NCBI GenBank assembly: GCA_029257405.1
Contig: JARIBO010000014.1
Span: 1-59,202, forward strand
Direction of reading: 5' to 3'
Origin: Caryophanales bacterium
Lineage (GTDB): Bacteria > Bacillota > Bacilli > Bacillales > Amphibacillaceae
Length of the DNA stretch: 59,202 nt
The notes beneath the pieces were generated by a model, which was given only the letters and a program-made list of their open reading frames with translations, was not told the DNA's origin and searched no databases. Of the stretch, positions 1-7,763 are shown one piece after another; position 1 is the stretch's first letter; the number at the start of each line of letters is the position of its first letter. The position numbers and the translations under genes were made by a program.

Positions 1-59
1 CTTGAACCGACGACCTCCTGCGTGCCACGCAGGCACTCTCCCAGCTGAGCTAATGCCCC
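1..59 (-). tRNA. tRNA-Ala(GGC), 3' end cut off by the window
   Basis: Read on the minus strand, the segment starts GGGGCATTAGCTCAGC, has the D-arm, then the anticodon stem CCTGC/GCAGG around the loop GTGGCAC, giving anticodon GGC (alanine). The variable and T-arm follow up to GGTTCAAG, where the window begins, so the 3' acceptor half is missing. Nothing else is evident in the 120 bases to its right except the promoter of the next transcript. Confidence 0.93.
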
Positions 60-128
60 GTTAAGGATTCCAATCATCATTATAGCGATATAAAAATGAA
101 TAATCAAATAAATGAGTGTGAGATAAAA

Positions 129-156
129 TTTAAAATATAAATTGATATGCTATACT
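129..156 (+). promoter_or_regulatory. Putative sigma-A promoter of the TPP-riboswitch transcript
   Basis: TTTAAA (129-134), a 16-base spacer and TATACT (151-156), with TG one base before the -10 box (extended -10). The predicted start lies shortly before the riboswitch. The -35 box is weak, so the call rests on the -10 and its position. Confidence 0.5.
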
Positions 157-179
157 AAAATATGTAATAATTAAATATA

Positions 180-264
180 GATCACTAGGGGAGCTATAGC
201 TGAGAAGAGAAAACTCTGACCCTTAGAACCTGAATCAGGTAACACTGACGTAGGGAAGTGAGAT
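180..264 (+). promoter_or_regulatory. TPP riboswitch (THI element)
   Basis: The conserved thi-box blocks are visible in order: AGGGGAGC, GCTGAGA, a short variable hairpin, GACCCTTAGAACCTGA, then CAGGTAAC and GTAGGGAAGTG. Bases 181-186 and 257-264 can close the P1 stem. It is followed by a terminator hairpin at 320-353 whose 3' arm is also complementary to the riboswitch 5' strand, so control is most likely by transcription attenuation when thiamine pyrophosphate binds. Confidence 0.93.
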
Positions 265-319
265 AATAAATATTGATTATTAATGCTATTTTTTAGCAAC
301 ATAGCCAATTATTTTTATT

Positions 320-353
320 GAGATCACTTTCCCTAGTGATCTCTTTTGTTTTT
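320..353 (+). terminator. Riboswitch-controlled intrinsic terminator (expression platform)
   Basis: A 9-bp stem GAGATCACT (320-328) / AGTGATCTC (335-343) with a 6-base loop is followed by a T-rich run. Bases 330-341 (TCCCTAGTGATC) are also perfectly complementary to 180-191, the 5' strand of the riboswitch. Pairing of those two segments without ligand would prevent the terminator; ligand-bound P1 would release it. Confidence 0.85.
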
Positions 354-376
354 ATAAAAGAAGGGGAGTAATATTA

Positions 377-1141
377 ATGGAAATTAAAGATCAAGTTGTT
401 TTAATTACAGGAGCAAGTAGAGGGCTTGGAGCAGAAATTGCTAAAGCATTCGGTCGTGAAGGCGCGCGAGTCATCGTTAATTATTTTGCGAGTGAAGAAA
501 AAGCCCACCAAGTTGTTGAAGCAATTGGTGAAAATAAAGCAATCGCGATAAAAGCAGACGTACGCAGTAAAGAAGAAGTAAATGACATGTTCAGAGAAGC
601 AAAAAAACATTTCGGTGCACCCATTACGACAATCATTAATAATGCTTTAATTGGTTTTAGTTTTAATGGTGATTTACGTAAAAAATTAGGCGAAATTAAG
701 TGGGATGATTTCAACACACAATTTGAAGGCGGTGTGCGTGCAACGCTAAATACTTTACAAGCAGGACAAGCTGATATGGTTAAGCAAAAGTATGGTCGGA
801 TTGTTAATGTTGGAACAAATTTATTTCAAAATCCAGTTGTACCTTATCATGATTATAATACAGGAAAAGCAGCATTACTTGGCTTTACACGTAATATGGC
901 AAAAGAATTAGGAAGTGATGGGATTTCTGTCAATATGGTGTCAGGAGGTTTGTTACGTAAAACAGACGCAAGTGCAGCAACACCAGATGAAGTATTCGAT
1001 TTAATTGAAGAAGGAACACCACTTGGAAAAGCAACAACGCCAAAAGACCTAGCAGATGCGATACTATTTTTCGCCTCACCCTGGAGTCGCGCAGTAACTG
1101 GACAAAACTTAGTTGTTGATGGTGGATTAGTAATGGATTAA
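377..1141 (+). CDS. Short-chain dehydrogenase/reductase (3-oxoacyl-ACP reductase-like)
   Basis: A 254-aa NAD(P)-dependent oxidoreductase of the classical SDR family, probably cytosolic. The N-terminus holds the cofactor motif GASRGLG (residues 12-18), followed by the NNA motif and the active-site Y160-N-T-G-K164. The residue 13 positions before the tyrosine, where most SDRs have serine, is Thr147. The C-terminal GQNLVVDGGL is typical of FabG-like enzymes. The start is set by AAGGGGAG 9 bases upstream. It is the only gene behind a TPP riboswitch, which suggests a link to thiamine or a thiamine-derived metabolite; the substrate is unknown and a FabG role is unlikely for a riboswitch-controlled single gene. 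Confidence 0.85.
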   Translation: MEIKDQVVLITGASRGLGAEIAKAFGREGARVIVNYFASEEKAHQVVEAIGENKAIAIKADVRSKEEVNDMFREAKKHFGAPITTIINNALIGFSFNGDLRKKLGEIKWDDFNTQFEGGVRATLNTLQAGQADMVKQKYGRIVNVGTNLFQNPVVPYHDYNTGKAALLGFTRNMAKELGSDGISVNMVSGGLLRKTDASAATPDEVFDLIEEGTPLGKATTPKDLADAILFFASPWSRAVTGQNLVVDGGLVMD

Positions 1142-1221
1142 TCATTTAAATTATTCATAAAGTTTTAACAATCGTATGTAATTTAATGACAAGTCGTTCA
1201 TTAAATTGGTTAATACAATAT

Positions 1222-1236
1222 CCTCTATGCTAAAAT
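1222..1236 (+). promoter_or_regulatory. Putative extended -10 promoter of the DUF420 gene
   Basis: TGCTAAAAT (TAAAAT at 1231-1236) forms an extended -10 element about 38 bases before the start codon. The best -35 candidate, TTGGTT, is too far away (19-base spacer), so the -35 is uncertain. Confidence 0.35.
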
Positions 1237-1273
1237 ATACTTATAGCATTAAATATTAGGGAGATATAGATTA

Positions 1274-1828
1274 ATGAAATCAAATGTTAAAAAAAGTAAG
1301 GTGTCAAAACCTAAACGAGATTATAAATTAGCAATTATTATTATAACTATTGTGCTGATAAGTGCAATTGTTATTTTACTTAGATTACCACCAGTTGAAA
1401 ATTTTGATGCATTTGATATAACGATATTACCAATGATGAATGCAATTTTTAATGCTTTTGCTTTTATATTCTTAATTATAGCGTTAATTGCAATTATGAG
1501 AGGTAATGTCAAAGTGCACATGCGATTTATTTATGCGGCACTTGTTTCAACAACTCTATTTTTAGTAACATATGTAGTCTTCCATTTTATAGCTTCATCC
1601 ACATCTTTTGGTGGAGAAGGATTGATCGCTTATGTGTATTATTTTATATTAGTTACACATATCATCTTAGCAATCGCAAATATTCCACTTGTTTTAACGA
1701 CTGTTACGCGTGCTTGGAATGAAGAGAATGAACGTCATAAAAAAATAGCGCGCTGGACGATGCCAGTTTGGTTATACGTTAGTTTAACAGGAATCATCGT
1801 TTATTTATTAATTAGACCTTATTATTAA
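1274..1828 (+). CDS. ctaM: DUF420 membrane protein, CtaM-like
   Basis: A 184-aa integral membrane protein with a basic N-terminus followed by about five hydrophobic segments. Histidines lie at the membrane edges (motifs HMRF, FHFI, THII and RHKKIARW), a pattern known from the DUF420 family. In Staphylococcus aureus the DUF420 protein CtaM is needed for activity of the haem-A menaquinol oxidase QoxABCD; YozB is the Bacillus relative. The assignment is by family resemblance. GGGAGATATAG precedes the ATG. It is monocistronic and ends at a strong terminator. Confidence 0.75.
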   Translation: MKSNVKKSKVSKPKRDYKLAIIIITIVLISAIVILLRLPPVENFDAFDITILPMMNAIFNAFAFIFLIIALIAIMRGNVKVHMRFIYAALVSTTLFLVTYVVFHFIASSTSFGGEGLIAYVYYFILVTHIILAIANIPLVLTTVTRAWNEENERHKKIARWTMPVWLYVSLTGIIVYLLIRPYY

Positions 1829-1830
1829 AC

Positions 1831-1916
1831 CTATCTACTTAAAAATGTACCCTATAGAATCTCTTTTAAAGAGTTTACTCTATAGGGTACATTTCAATTG
1901 TAGATAGTTTTTTTAT
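1831..1916 (+). terminator. Intrinsic terminator after the ctaM-like gene
   Basis: Long hairpin: AAATGTACCCTATAGA (1843-1858) pairs with TCTATAGGGTACATTT (1879-1894), and outside it CTATCTAC (1831-1838) pairs with GTAGATAG (1901-1908). A run of eight T follows. Confidence 0.85.
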
Positions 1917-1922
1917 ATAAAA

Positions 1923-1956
1923 AACCACTTATGACTAAGCTCAATCATAAGTGGTT
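1923..1956 (-). terminator. Intrinsic terminator of the coiled-coil gene
   Basis: Perfect 12-bp stem AACCACTTATGA (1923-1934) / TCATAAGTGGTT (1945-1956). On the minus strand it is followed by a T-rich tract, so it serves the gene at 1971-2585. Confidence 0.85.
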
Positions 1957-1970
1957 AAATAATATCGACT

Positions 1971-2585
1971 TTACTTTTTGATGTATTCTTTAGCGTCTTC
2001 TAAAGCTTCTTCAGAATTCTCATGTAAATCTTTTACTGATTCATTAGCTTCTTTTAATTCTTTTTCTAAATGTTTAATATAATCATTTTTTTCTTCATCT
2101 GTCCTTTTATTTTCTTCAGATTCATTTTTTAACTTAGCAATTTCAGCATCTTTTTCTGAAATGAGAGCATTTAGCTGATTTATTTTAGTGTCTTTTTTAG
2201 AGATATCCTCTAGTAATTTCGTCTTATCTTTCGTTAACTCATCTATTTTTTTATTAAGTTCTTTTACGATTTTTTCATTATTTTTAACTGCGTCTTCAAG
2301 TGACTTTTTCACACGACTTAATTCAGTTTCTTTTTCGCTAAGCTTTTCTTCTAATATTTTCTTTTCATTTTTTAATTTAACCATGTTATCTAATGCATTG
2401 TCTCTTTGATCTGCAATACTATCTAAAATATCCATAATGTCATCGATGTTTTTATCAGTTTTTTCGACCTTTTCTTTTCCTGTGAAACTTAAAATATATT
2501 TACTAGCAGCAACTCCTGAACTAAATGCACCTAAAATAAGAACTATAATTGCGAGTGAAATACCTAGCTTTTTAAATCTATTCAT
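1971..2585 (-). CDS. Membrane-anchored coiled-coil protein of unknown function
   Basis: 204 aa. An N-terminal hydrophobic segment (about residues 8-28) after a short basic stretch forms an uncleaved anchor or signal. From about residue 45 to the end it is almost all Lys/Glu/Asp/Asn/Leu with heptad-like spacing, which predicts a long coiled coil exposed outside the membrane. No catalytic motif is seen and I do not recognise a family. The ATG is preceded by GGGGAGAT. It lies alone, convergent with the ctaM-like gene. It could be an envelope stress or cell-wall spacing protein, but nothing shown here fixes a role. Confidence 0.75.
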   Translation of the reverse strand: MNRFKKLGISLAIIVLILGAFSSGVAASKYILSFTGKEKVEKTDKNIDDIMDILDSIADQRDNALDNMVKLKNEKKILEEKLSEKETELSRVKKSLEDAVKNNEKIVKELNKKIDELTKDKTKLLEDISKKDTKINQLNALISEKDAEIAKLKNESEENKRTDEEKNDYIKHLEKELKEANESVKDLHENSEEALEDAKEYIKK

Positions 2586-2698
2586 TTGAATCTCCCCATT
2601 TCGTTTTTTATGAGTTTAAAATAACTCGTGAACCTATTTTTACCATCTATATACCCTACCACGCATAGTAATGTAACATGGTTATTTTAATAAAGCAC

Positions 2699-2726
2699 AT
2701 TATATGCTTAGCTTATAATTTTTTAA
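2699..2726 (-). promoter_or_regulatory. Possible promoter of the coiled-coil gene
   Basis: On the minus strand TTAAAA (2726-2721), a 16-base spacer and TATAAT (2704-2699) lie about 115 bases upstream of the start codon. The rest of the 308-base gap (2586-2893) shows no other clear feature. Confidence 0.35.
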
Positions 2727-2893
2727 AAAAAAGACTAAAAAACCTAATAGATAAGCCTAATTCTTCGCATTAAATATCTAAGTTCGATTAAAATTCAACT
2801 GGAATATTTATACATTATAAGTAGAAGGCTTCACATTTCGCTCTTTATTGCTTACAATTGAATAAAGTGTGTTTGTAGAAATGGAGGATCGAA

Positions 2894-3064
2894 ATGCAAT
2901 GTGGGGCTAAGTCTTTTCTTGTAGAAATGATTATTAACGAAAAAAGAGAGACAACATCTGTTATTGCACGAACTCAAGTCACTGCTAGAAAAACAATCCG
3001 TAATCATTACGGTAATGAAGTAGAGATTATTTCTGTAAAAGAAAATAATAAAATAGGGGTGTAA
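2894..3064 (+). CDS. Small conserved-looking ORF upstream of fda (56 aa)
   Basis: The 56-aa ORF starts ATG CAA TGT GGG with an excellent GGAGG seven bases upstream and ends TAA only three bases before the fda start codon; the fda Shine-Dalgarno AGGGGTG lies in its last codons, so the two are probably translationally coupled. The product is basic and short, beginning MQCGAKSFLVEMIINEKRE and containing ARTQVTARKTIRNHYG. It has no signal or membrane segment. I do not recognise the family. Codon use and ribosome binding site support a real gene. Confidence 0.7.
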   Translation: MQCGAKSFLVEMIINEKRETTSVIARTQVTARKTIRNHYGNEVEIISVKENNKIGV

Positions 3065-3067
3065 TAT

Positions 3068-3952
3068 ATGAATCAAAAACATTTAGATAAAATTAAACAT
3101 AATAAAGGATTTATCGCAGCATTAGACCAAAGTGGTGGAAGTACGCCAAAGGCGCTTGCTGCTTACGGGATCACTGAAGACAAATATGACGGAACAGATG
3201 AGATGTTTAACCTCGTTCATGATATGCGAACGCGTATCATTACGTCACCTGCTTTTGATTCAAAATATATTATCGGTGCGATTTTATTTGAACAAACAAT
3301 GGATAATAAAATTGATGGTATGTACACGGCTGACTATTTAACAAGTAAAAAAGATATCGTACCATTTTTAAAAGTTGACCGTGGTTTAGCAGATGAAAAA
3401 AATGGTTCACAGTTAATGAAACCAATTGATGATTTAGCTGAGCTACTTGAACGTGCAAATGAACGTAATATTTTTGGTACGAAAATGCGCTCGTTAATTA
3501 AATCTTATAATGGATCAGCAATTACAGAAGTCGTTAAACAACAATTTGATATTGGTAAGCAAATAATAAAAGCTGGTCTTGTCCCAATTATCGAACCAGA
3601 AGTAGATATTCATAGTAAAGAAAAACAGGGCATAGAAAGCTTTATGAAAAATGAAATACTCCGAGAATTAAATCAATTAAGACCAGAACAATTAGTTATG
3701 TTAAAATTAACAATCCCAACAGAAGCTAATTTATTTAAAGAATTAGTAGATCATCCAAATGTAATCCGTGTTGTGGCCTTATCTGGTGGTTATTCAACAG
3801 AAGAAGCAAACGAAAAATTAAAGCAAAACGAAGGGGTAAGTGCAAGTTTTTCACGTGCTTTAACACAAGACTTACGTGTTGATCAAAGTGAAAATAAATT
3901 TAATGAAACTTTAGATGAAGCAGTAAAGTCAATTTACGAAGCGTCGCTGTAA
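3068..3952 (+). CDS. fda: Class I fructose-1,6-bisphosphate aldolase
   Basis: 294-aa cytosolic enzyme that splits fructose-1,6-bisphosphate into glyceraldehyde-3-phosphate and dihydroxyacetone phosphate in glycolysis, and the reverse in gluconeogenesis. It closely follows the staphylococcal Fda type: [16 protein letters not shown] near the N-terminus, [22 protein letters not shown], and [12 protein letters not shown], where Lys213 is the probable Schiff-base lysine. VALSGGYS supplies the phosphate-binding loop. The start at ATG follows AGGGGTG inside the upstream small ORF. A strong terminator follows. Confidence 0.95.
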   Translation: MNQKHLDKIKHNKGFIAALDQSGGSTPKALAAYGITEDKYDGTDEMFNLVHDMRTRIITSPAFDSKYIIGAILFEQTMDNKIDGMYTADYLTSKKDIVPFLKVDRGLADEKNGSQLMKPIDDLAELLERANERNIFGTKMRSLIKSYNGSAITEVVKQQFDIGKQIIKAGLVPIIEPEVDIHSKEKQGIESFMKNEILRELNQLRPEQLVMLKLTIPTEANLFKELVDHPNVIRVVALSGGYSTEEANEKLKQNEGVSASFSRALTQDLRVDQSENKFNETLDEAVKSIYEASL

Positions 3953-3960
3953 AAGATTTT

Positions 3961-4013
3961 ATCAACCTAACTTCAGAGGAATTATTCTAATGAAGTTAGG
4001 TTGATTTTTTTAT
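3961..4013 (+). terminator. Intrinsic terminator after fda
   Basis: Perfect 15-bp stem ATCAACCTAACTTCA (3961-3975) / TGAAGTTAGGTTGAT (3991-4005) followed by seven T. Confidence 0.93.
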
Positions 4014-4127
4014 TTAAAAAAATATATAATAGTTAGATAGCAATCATAATAAAGCGTTTATCTTTGTAAAAAAGAGGGTAAGTTAAAGTTATCTAAAAAT
4101 AGAAAATTACGCTAAGGAGTACACATT

Positions 4128-5291
4128 ATGGAAGAACAAACACGTTTTATAAAGTTTTTAGGTGGTCGTAACTTAATCTTTTCATTGATTACATTAAGTT
4201 TAATTGGCATAACGGTTTTTATATTTTCTAAAGTATCTTTTATATTTCATCCGTTAGTTGTCATACTATCTACTGTAGCTCCACCAGTCATTTTAGCTTT
4301 TGTAGTTTATTATCTTCTTAATCCGGTTGTTAATTTATTAGAGAAGATACGGATTAAACGTTTATGGGGAATTATAATTATCATTTTAAGTATTATTGGA
4401 ATTATTACAGGACTTGTATTCTTAGTCATTCCATCTGTTGAAAAACAAGTAAATGATTTAATTGTGGAAATTCCACAATATATCTCACAATTAGCTGGAG
4501 ATATTGAAAGTTTAGTAAGTAATTCTTTTTTAGAAAGTTACTATGAAGAGGGATCAAAGTGGGTCACAAATGCTTTAAGTGATTTACCTAATTTAATTCA
4601 AAGTTATACGGGTGGGGTTTATGAAGGTGTAGCAAATGTGGCAAGTACCTTAACACATGTCTTAGTTGCACTATTTACATTTCCATTTGTGCTTTTCTTC
4701 TTATTAAAAGGAGGGGAGACGTTTAAAAATTACTTTTTACACATTCTTCCGCCAAAATTCAGAAAAGATGCTGAACGCATTTTAAACAACATGGACAACC
4801 AAGTTGGTGCTTACATTCAAGGTCAAATTGTTGTTGCTACATGTATTGGTATATTACTATTTATCGGTTACTTGGTTATTGGTTTAGAATTTGCAATTAC
4901 CTTAGCAGTAATCGCAGCACTAACAAGTGTTGTGCCTTATATTGGACCGATAATTGCTGTCTCACCAGCGATTATTATTGCTTTAGTAGACTCACCTTTT
5001 ATGTTAGTAAAACTAGCAATAGTTTGGGCTATCGTTCAATTTTTAGAAGGGCATTTTATCTCTCCAAACGTGATGGGACGGACGATGAAAATCCATCCAT
5101 TAACAATTATCTTTGTCTTATTAATTGGTGGAAACTTATTTGGAATATTTGGTATTATTCTCGGGATTCCAGGTTATGCCATTGTAAAAGTTATCGTCAA
5201 GTTCATATTTGATAAATTTAGAGAACGTTATGATAAATATTACGCTAAAGATGCGGGACCTTATAAAATTGAAGATGCTATTAAAAAATAA
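4128..5291 (+). CDS. AI-2E-family transporter (PerM-like permease)
   Basis: 387-aa polytopic membrane protein. Two hydrophobic segments lie near the N-terminus (about residues 17-70), then a third around 80-105, an extracytoplasmic amphipathic region rich in VEKQVNDL-type helices, and a C-terminal cluster of membrane segments with VVPYIGPIIAVSPAIIIAL and the closing GNLFGIFGIILGIPGYAIVKV that mark the AI-2E/PerM family. Members have been linked to export of autoinducer-2 or to Na+/H+ antiport; the substrate here is unknown. Start is supported by AAGGAG. It is monocistronic, closed by a bidirectional terminator. Confidence 0.88.
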   Translation: MEEQTRFIKFLGGRNLIFSLITLSLIGITVFIFSKVSFIFHPLVVILSTVAPPVILAFVVYYLLNPVVNLLEKIRIKRLWGIIIIILSIIGIITGLVFLVIPSVEKQVNDLIVEIPQYISQLAGDIESLVSNSFLESYYEEGSKWVTNALSDLPNLIQSYTGGVYEGVANVASTLTHVLVALFTFPFVLFFLLKGGETFKNYFLHILPPKFRKDAERILNNMDNQVGAYIQGQIVVATCIGILLFIGYLVIGLEFAITLAVIAALTSVVPYIGPIIAVSPAIIIALVDSPFMLVKLAIVWAIVQFLEGHFISPNVMGRTMKIHPLTIIFVLLIGGNLFGIFGIILGIPGYAIVKVIVKFIFDKFRERYDKYYAKDAGPYKIEDAIKK

Positions 5292-5293
5292 AG

Positions 5294-5338
5294 AAAGCGA
5301 CCAGATAAGGATAATAACCTTTATCTGGTCGCTTTTAT
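5294..5338. terminator. Bidirectional intrinsic terminator
   Basis: AAAGCGACCAGATAA(A)GG (5294-5310) pairs with CC(T)TTATCTGGTCGCTTT (5319-5336). T-rich tracts flank both sides, so it can serve both the AI-2E gene and the convergent sigma-54 regulator gene. Confidence 0.88.
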
Positions 5339-5356
5339 AATTAAATAAAAAGATTA

Positions 5357-7492
5357 TTATTTATTTGTATCTCCAAAAATAGAAACTTCTTTTATATTAT
5401 ATTTTTTAATTCTTTGATAAAGTGTAGAACGACTTATATTTAAAAGTTTAGCAGTATCTGTTTTATTACCTGATGAAGAGCGAAGGGCATCAATTATAAT
5501 CATTTTTTCTGATTCGTTAATTAAATCTTTATGGTTAGTAATTGTTTGTTTATTTTCATTGGTCGTTATTTTAAAATTATTTTGGTGAGTCTGTATTATT
5601 ATACCATCAGGAAGATTACTCTCTTTAATAATATTTGTATCAGAATAAATGCAAGCTCTCTCTAATATATTTTCTAATTGTCTTATGTTTCCTGGCCAAG
5701 TAAATGCTTCAAGAATTTTTATAGCTTTATCAGAAATACCTGTGATATTCTTATTCATTGACCGATTGAATCGTTGAATGAAAAAATTACATAAGGCTGG
5801 GATATCTTCTGGACGATCACGTAATGCAGGCATATGAATTTGAATTACATTAATGCGGTAATATAAATCCTCTCTAAATAATCCATCTTTAACTAATTGA
5901 AATATTTTTTTATTAGTAGCAGTAATTACTCTAACATTTGCATGAATTGTTTTAGAACCTCCAACACGCTCAAATTTTTTATCTTGTAATACTCGAAGTA
6001 ATTTTACTTGTAAAGTTAAAGGCATATCACCTATTTCATCTAGAAATAATGTCCCACCTTCTGCTAATTCAAATTTTCCTTTTTTACCTCCTTTTATTGC
6101 TCCAGTGAATGCACCTTCTTCATAACCAAAAAATTCGGATTCTAAAAGTTCACTTGGGATCGCAGCACAATTAACAATTAAAAACTTCCCTTGTTGTTCC
6201 GAAGCCTTGTGGATACCTTCAGCAATAAGTCCTTTACCAGTTCCGCTTTCACCTGTAATGAGAACATTAGCTTGAGACTTAGCACCAATAGAAGCTTCTT
6301 TTTTTAATAAATTCATTTTTGGAGAAACAGAAATAATATTATCAAAATAATCTTGTTCATCTGTATAGTTATTTAGTTCTTCTCGGTAATACGTTAATTC
6401 GTTTTCAAGTTCACTCATTCGATGAAACAATCCTTTCCAAACATCTAATTGTTGAAACATAATTTTAGAAATCATTCCAATTACTTCTCCATCTTGAAAG
6501 ATAGGTGTTTGGGTAAGTATGCAAGTTTGCTCGTTAATTTCAATCATTTCAGCTTTAATAGATTCAAATAAAATCAGGCTTTTATTGGCTGGTATTTCTG
6601 GTGCAATAGTTGAAATGGGTTGATGCATAACTTCATCTATCTTATTTAACTGATAAAGCTCTAAGAATCCATTGTTAGCCATTGTAATGTTACCTGTTTT
6701 GTTTGTAATAACAACACCATCATATGCTAATTCAATAGCACTGTTTAAAGTTTCCTTTAATCTTTTAGTTGTTTCAAGCTCATTTGCTATTGATTCATAT
6801 GCAGTAACGTCTCGAAAAACAACCATTGCTCCTTCTGTAATTTGTAATTTTTTTACTGGAATGAATGAAGCAATGACAGTTTTTTTTATTAAATTTATTC
6901 GTTTCGCTTCGATAATATCATCATTTACTAATGTTTTTTGTAAAGGTTTTATGAATTGTGGAAAAATATCTTTAATTGGTTGATGTAAATTTTTGCTATC
7001 AAAATGAAATATAGCTCTTGCTGCATTGTTTAATAAAGTCAGGTTTAAATCGAGATCAACTAAAATAACAGCATCTTGAAGGTTTTCAAGTAATAAGTGC
7101 AACCGATCAACTACAATATTAACTTCAGAAGTTATTCCTTCTATAATATTAGATTTTGACATAATCCCTGTTACTTCTTTATTATCATTTAAAATAACTG
7201 CATGACTAATTTTGGCATCAATCATAATATCTCTTGCCAAATAAAGTGAAGCGCTTTCATTAATGGTAATAACATTTTTTATCATACTTGTTGTCACAGT
7301 AGAGTCTAATGAGTATTTATTTAAAAGTGCACGATAAATCGAATATTTAGTTACAATACCAATCAATTGTAAGCTGTCTGTCACACAAGCAATATCAATT
7401 CGCTTGTCTAAAAAAAATTGTAAAGCATCTTGTATTGTACTGTTTGTCGATAACATTGTAACATCTCGAGTCATGAACTGATTAACGTACAA
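5357..7492 (-). CDS. Sigma-54-dependent transcriptional activator (CBS-PAS-PAS-AAA+-Fis)
   Basis: 711-aa bacterial enhancer-binding protein. Residues 1 to about 125 carry a tandem CBS pair (MTRDV...IVTKYSIYRALL and ISHAVILNDNKEVTGIMSKSNI). Two PAS-type modules follow (about 130-235 and 240-355). The AAA+ domain has Walker A GESGTGKG (414-421), the sigma-54 contact loop GAFTGA (460-465), and LFLDEIGDMPL. A Fis-type helix-turn-helix is at about 675-697. Start is TTG at 7492, preceded by AGGAGG. It is divergent from the acyl-CoA ligase operon, whose promoter is of the -24/-12 type, so it is very likely the activator of both island operons. CBS modules suggest sensing of adenine nucleotides, PAS of a small molecule; the inducer is unknown. 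Confidence 0.95.
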   Translation of the reverse strand: MYVNQFMTRDVTMLSTNSTIQDALQFFLDKRIDIACVTDSLQLIGIVTKYSIYRALLNKYSLDSTVTTSMIKNVITINESASLYLARDIMIDAKISHAVILNDNKEVTGIMSKSNIIEGITSEVNIVVDRLHLLLENLQDAVILVDLDLNLTLLNNAARAIFHFDSKNLHQPIKDIFPQFIKPLQKTLVNDDIIEAKRINLIKKTVIASFIPVKKLQITEGAMVVFRDVTAYESIANELETTKRLKETLNSAIELAYDGVVITNKTGNITMANNGFLELYQLNKIDEVMHQPISTIAPEIPANKSLILFESIKAEMIEINEQTCILTQTPIFQDGEVIGMISKIMFQQLDVWKGLFHRMSELENELTYYREELNNYTDEQDYFDNIISVSPKMNLLKKEASIGAKSQANVLITGESGTGKGLIAEGIHKASEQQGKFLIVNCAAIPSELLESEFFGYEEGAFTGAIKGGKKGKFELAEGGTLFLDEIGDMPLTLQVKLLRVLQDKKFERVGGSKTIHANVRVITATNKKIFQLVKDGLFREDLYYRINVIQIHMPALRDRPEDIPALCNFFIQRFNRSMNKNITGISDKAIKILEAFTWPGNIRQLENILERACIYSDTNIIKESNLPDGIIIQTHQNNFKITTNENKQTITNHKDLINESEKMIIIDALRSSSGNKTDTAKLLNISRSTLYQRIKKYNIKEVSIFGDTNK

Positions 7493-7550
7493 TAAGATCT
7501 CCTCCTAAACTTAATTATCTGAATTGTACAATAAATCGGACAAGTGTGCA

Positions 7551-7601
7551 ACAAGTCAAACAATTGTATGACTTGTATAAATCCAAATGTATGACTCATT
7601 A
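7551..7601 (+). promoter_or_regulatory. Candidate upstream activating sequences for the sigma-54 activator
   Basis: Palindrome ACAAGTCA (7551-7558) / TGACTTGT (7569-7576) centred on CAATTG, about 60 bases before the -24/-12 promoter. The core TGTATGA occurs at 7565-7571 and again at 7588-7594 (AATGTATGACTCATT). The same core occurs upstream of the second sigma-54 promoter at 10713-10719. The site type is an inference from repetition and position. Confidence 0.5.
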
Positions 7602-7611
7602 GGTTTTATAC

Positions 7612-7630
7612 TTGGCATGATAATTGCAAT
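7612..7630 (+). promoter_or_regulatory. Sigma-54 (-24/-12) promoter of the first island operon
   Basis: TTGGCATGATAATTGCAAT: the invariant GG (7614-7615) and GC (7626-7627) are separated by exactly 10 bases, as in the consensus TGGCAC-N5-TTGCA. It lies just upstream of the acyl-CoA ligase and next to a divergent GAFTGA-type activator gene. Confidence 0.92.
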
Positions 7631-7763
7631 ATTAATAGTAAATACTTCTATTAATTCGTATTGAAATACGAGAAAGGATGAAATGAAACAAGTAAATTTA
7701 AAATCTCTTAGTACTTATGGATTTTATTATGGAGATAATAATTATAAAGGAGATGTGTTATTT

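Noticed and set aside
2188-2409. Open frame opposite the coiled-coil gene
   Set aside because: Its Phe/Ser/Leu-rich translation is the complement of Lys/Glu-rich codons; there is no ribosome site.
7683-7763. 27-codon N-terminal extension of the first acyl-CoA ligase
   Set aside because: The ATG at 7683 is in frame and has a fair ribosome site, but the added residues do not fit the family and a better spaced AAAGGAG precedes the ATG at 7764. Kept as an alternative only.
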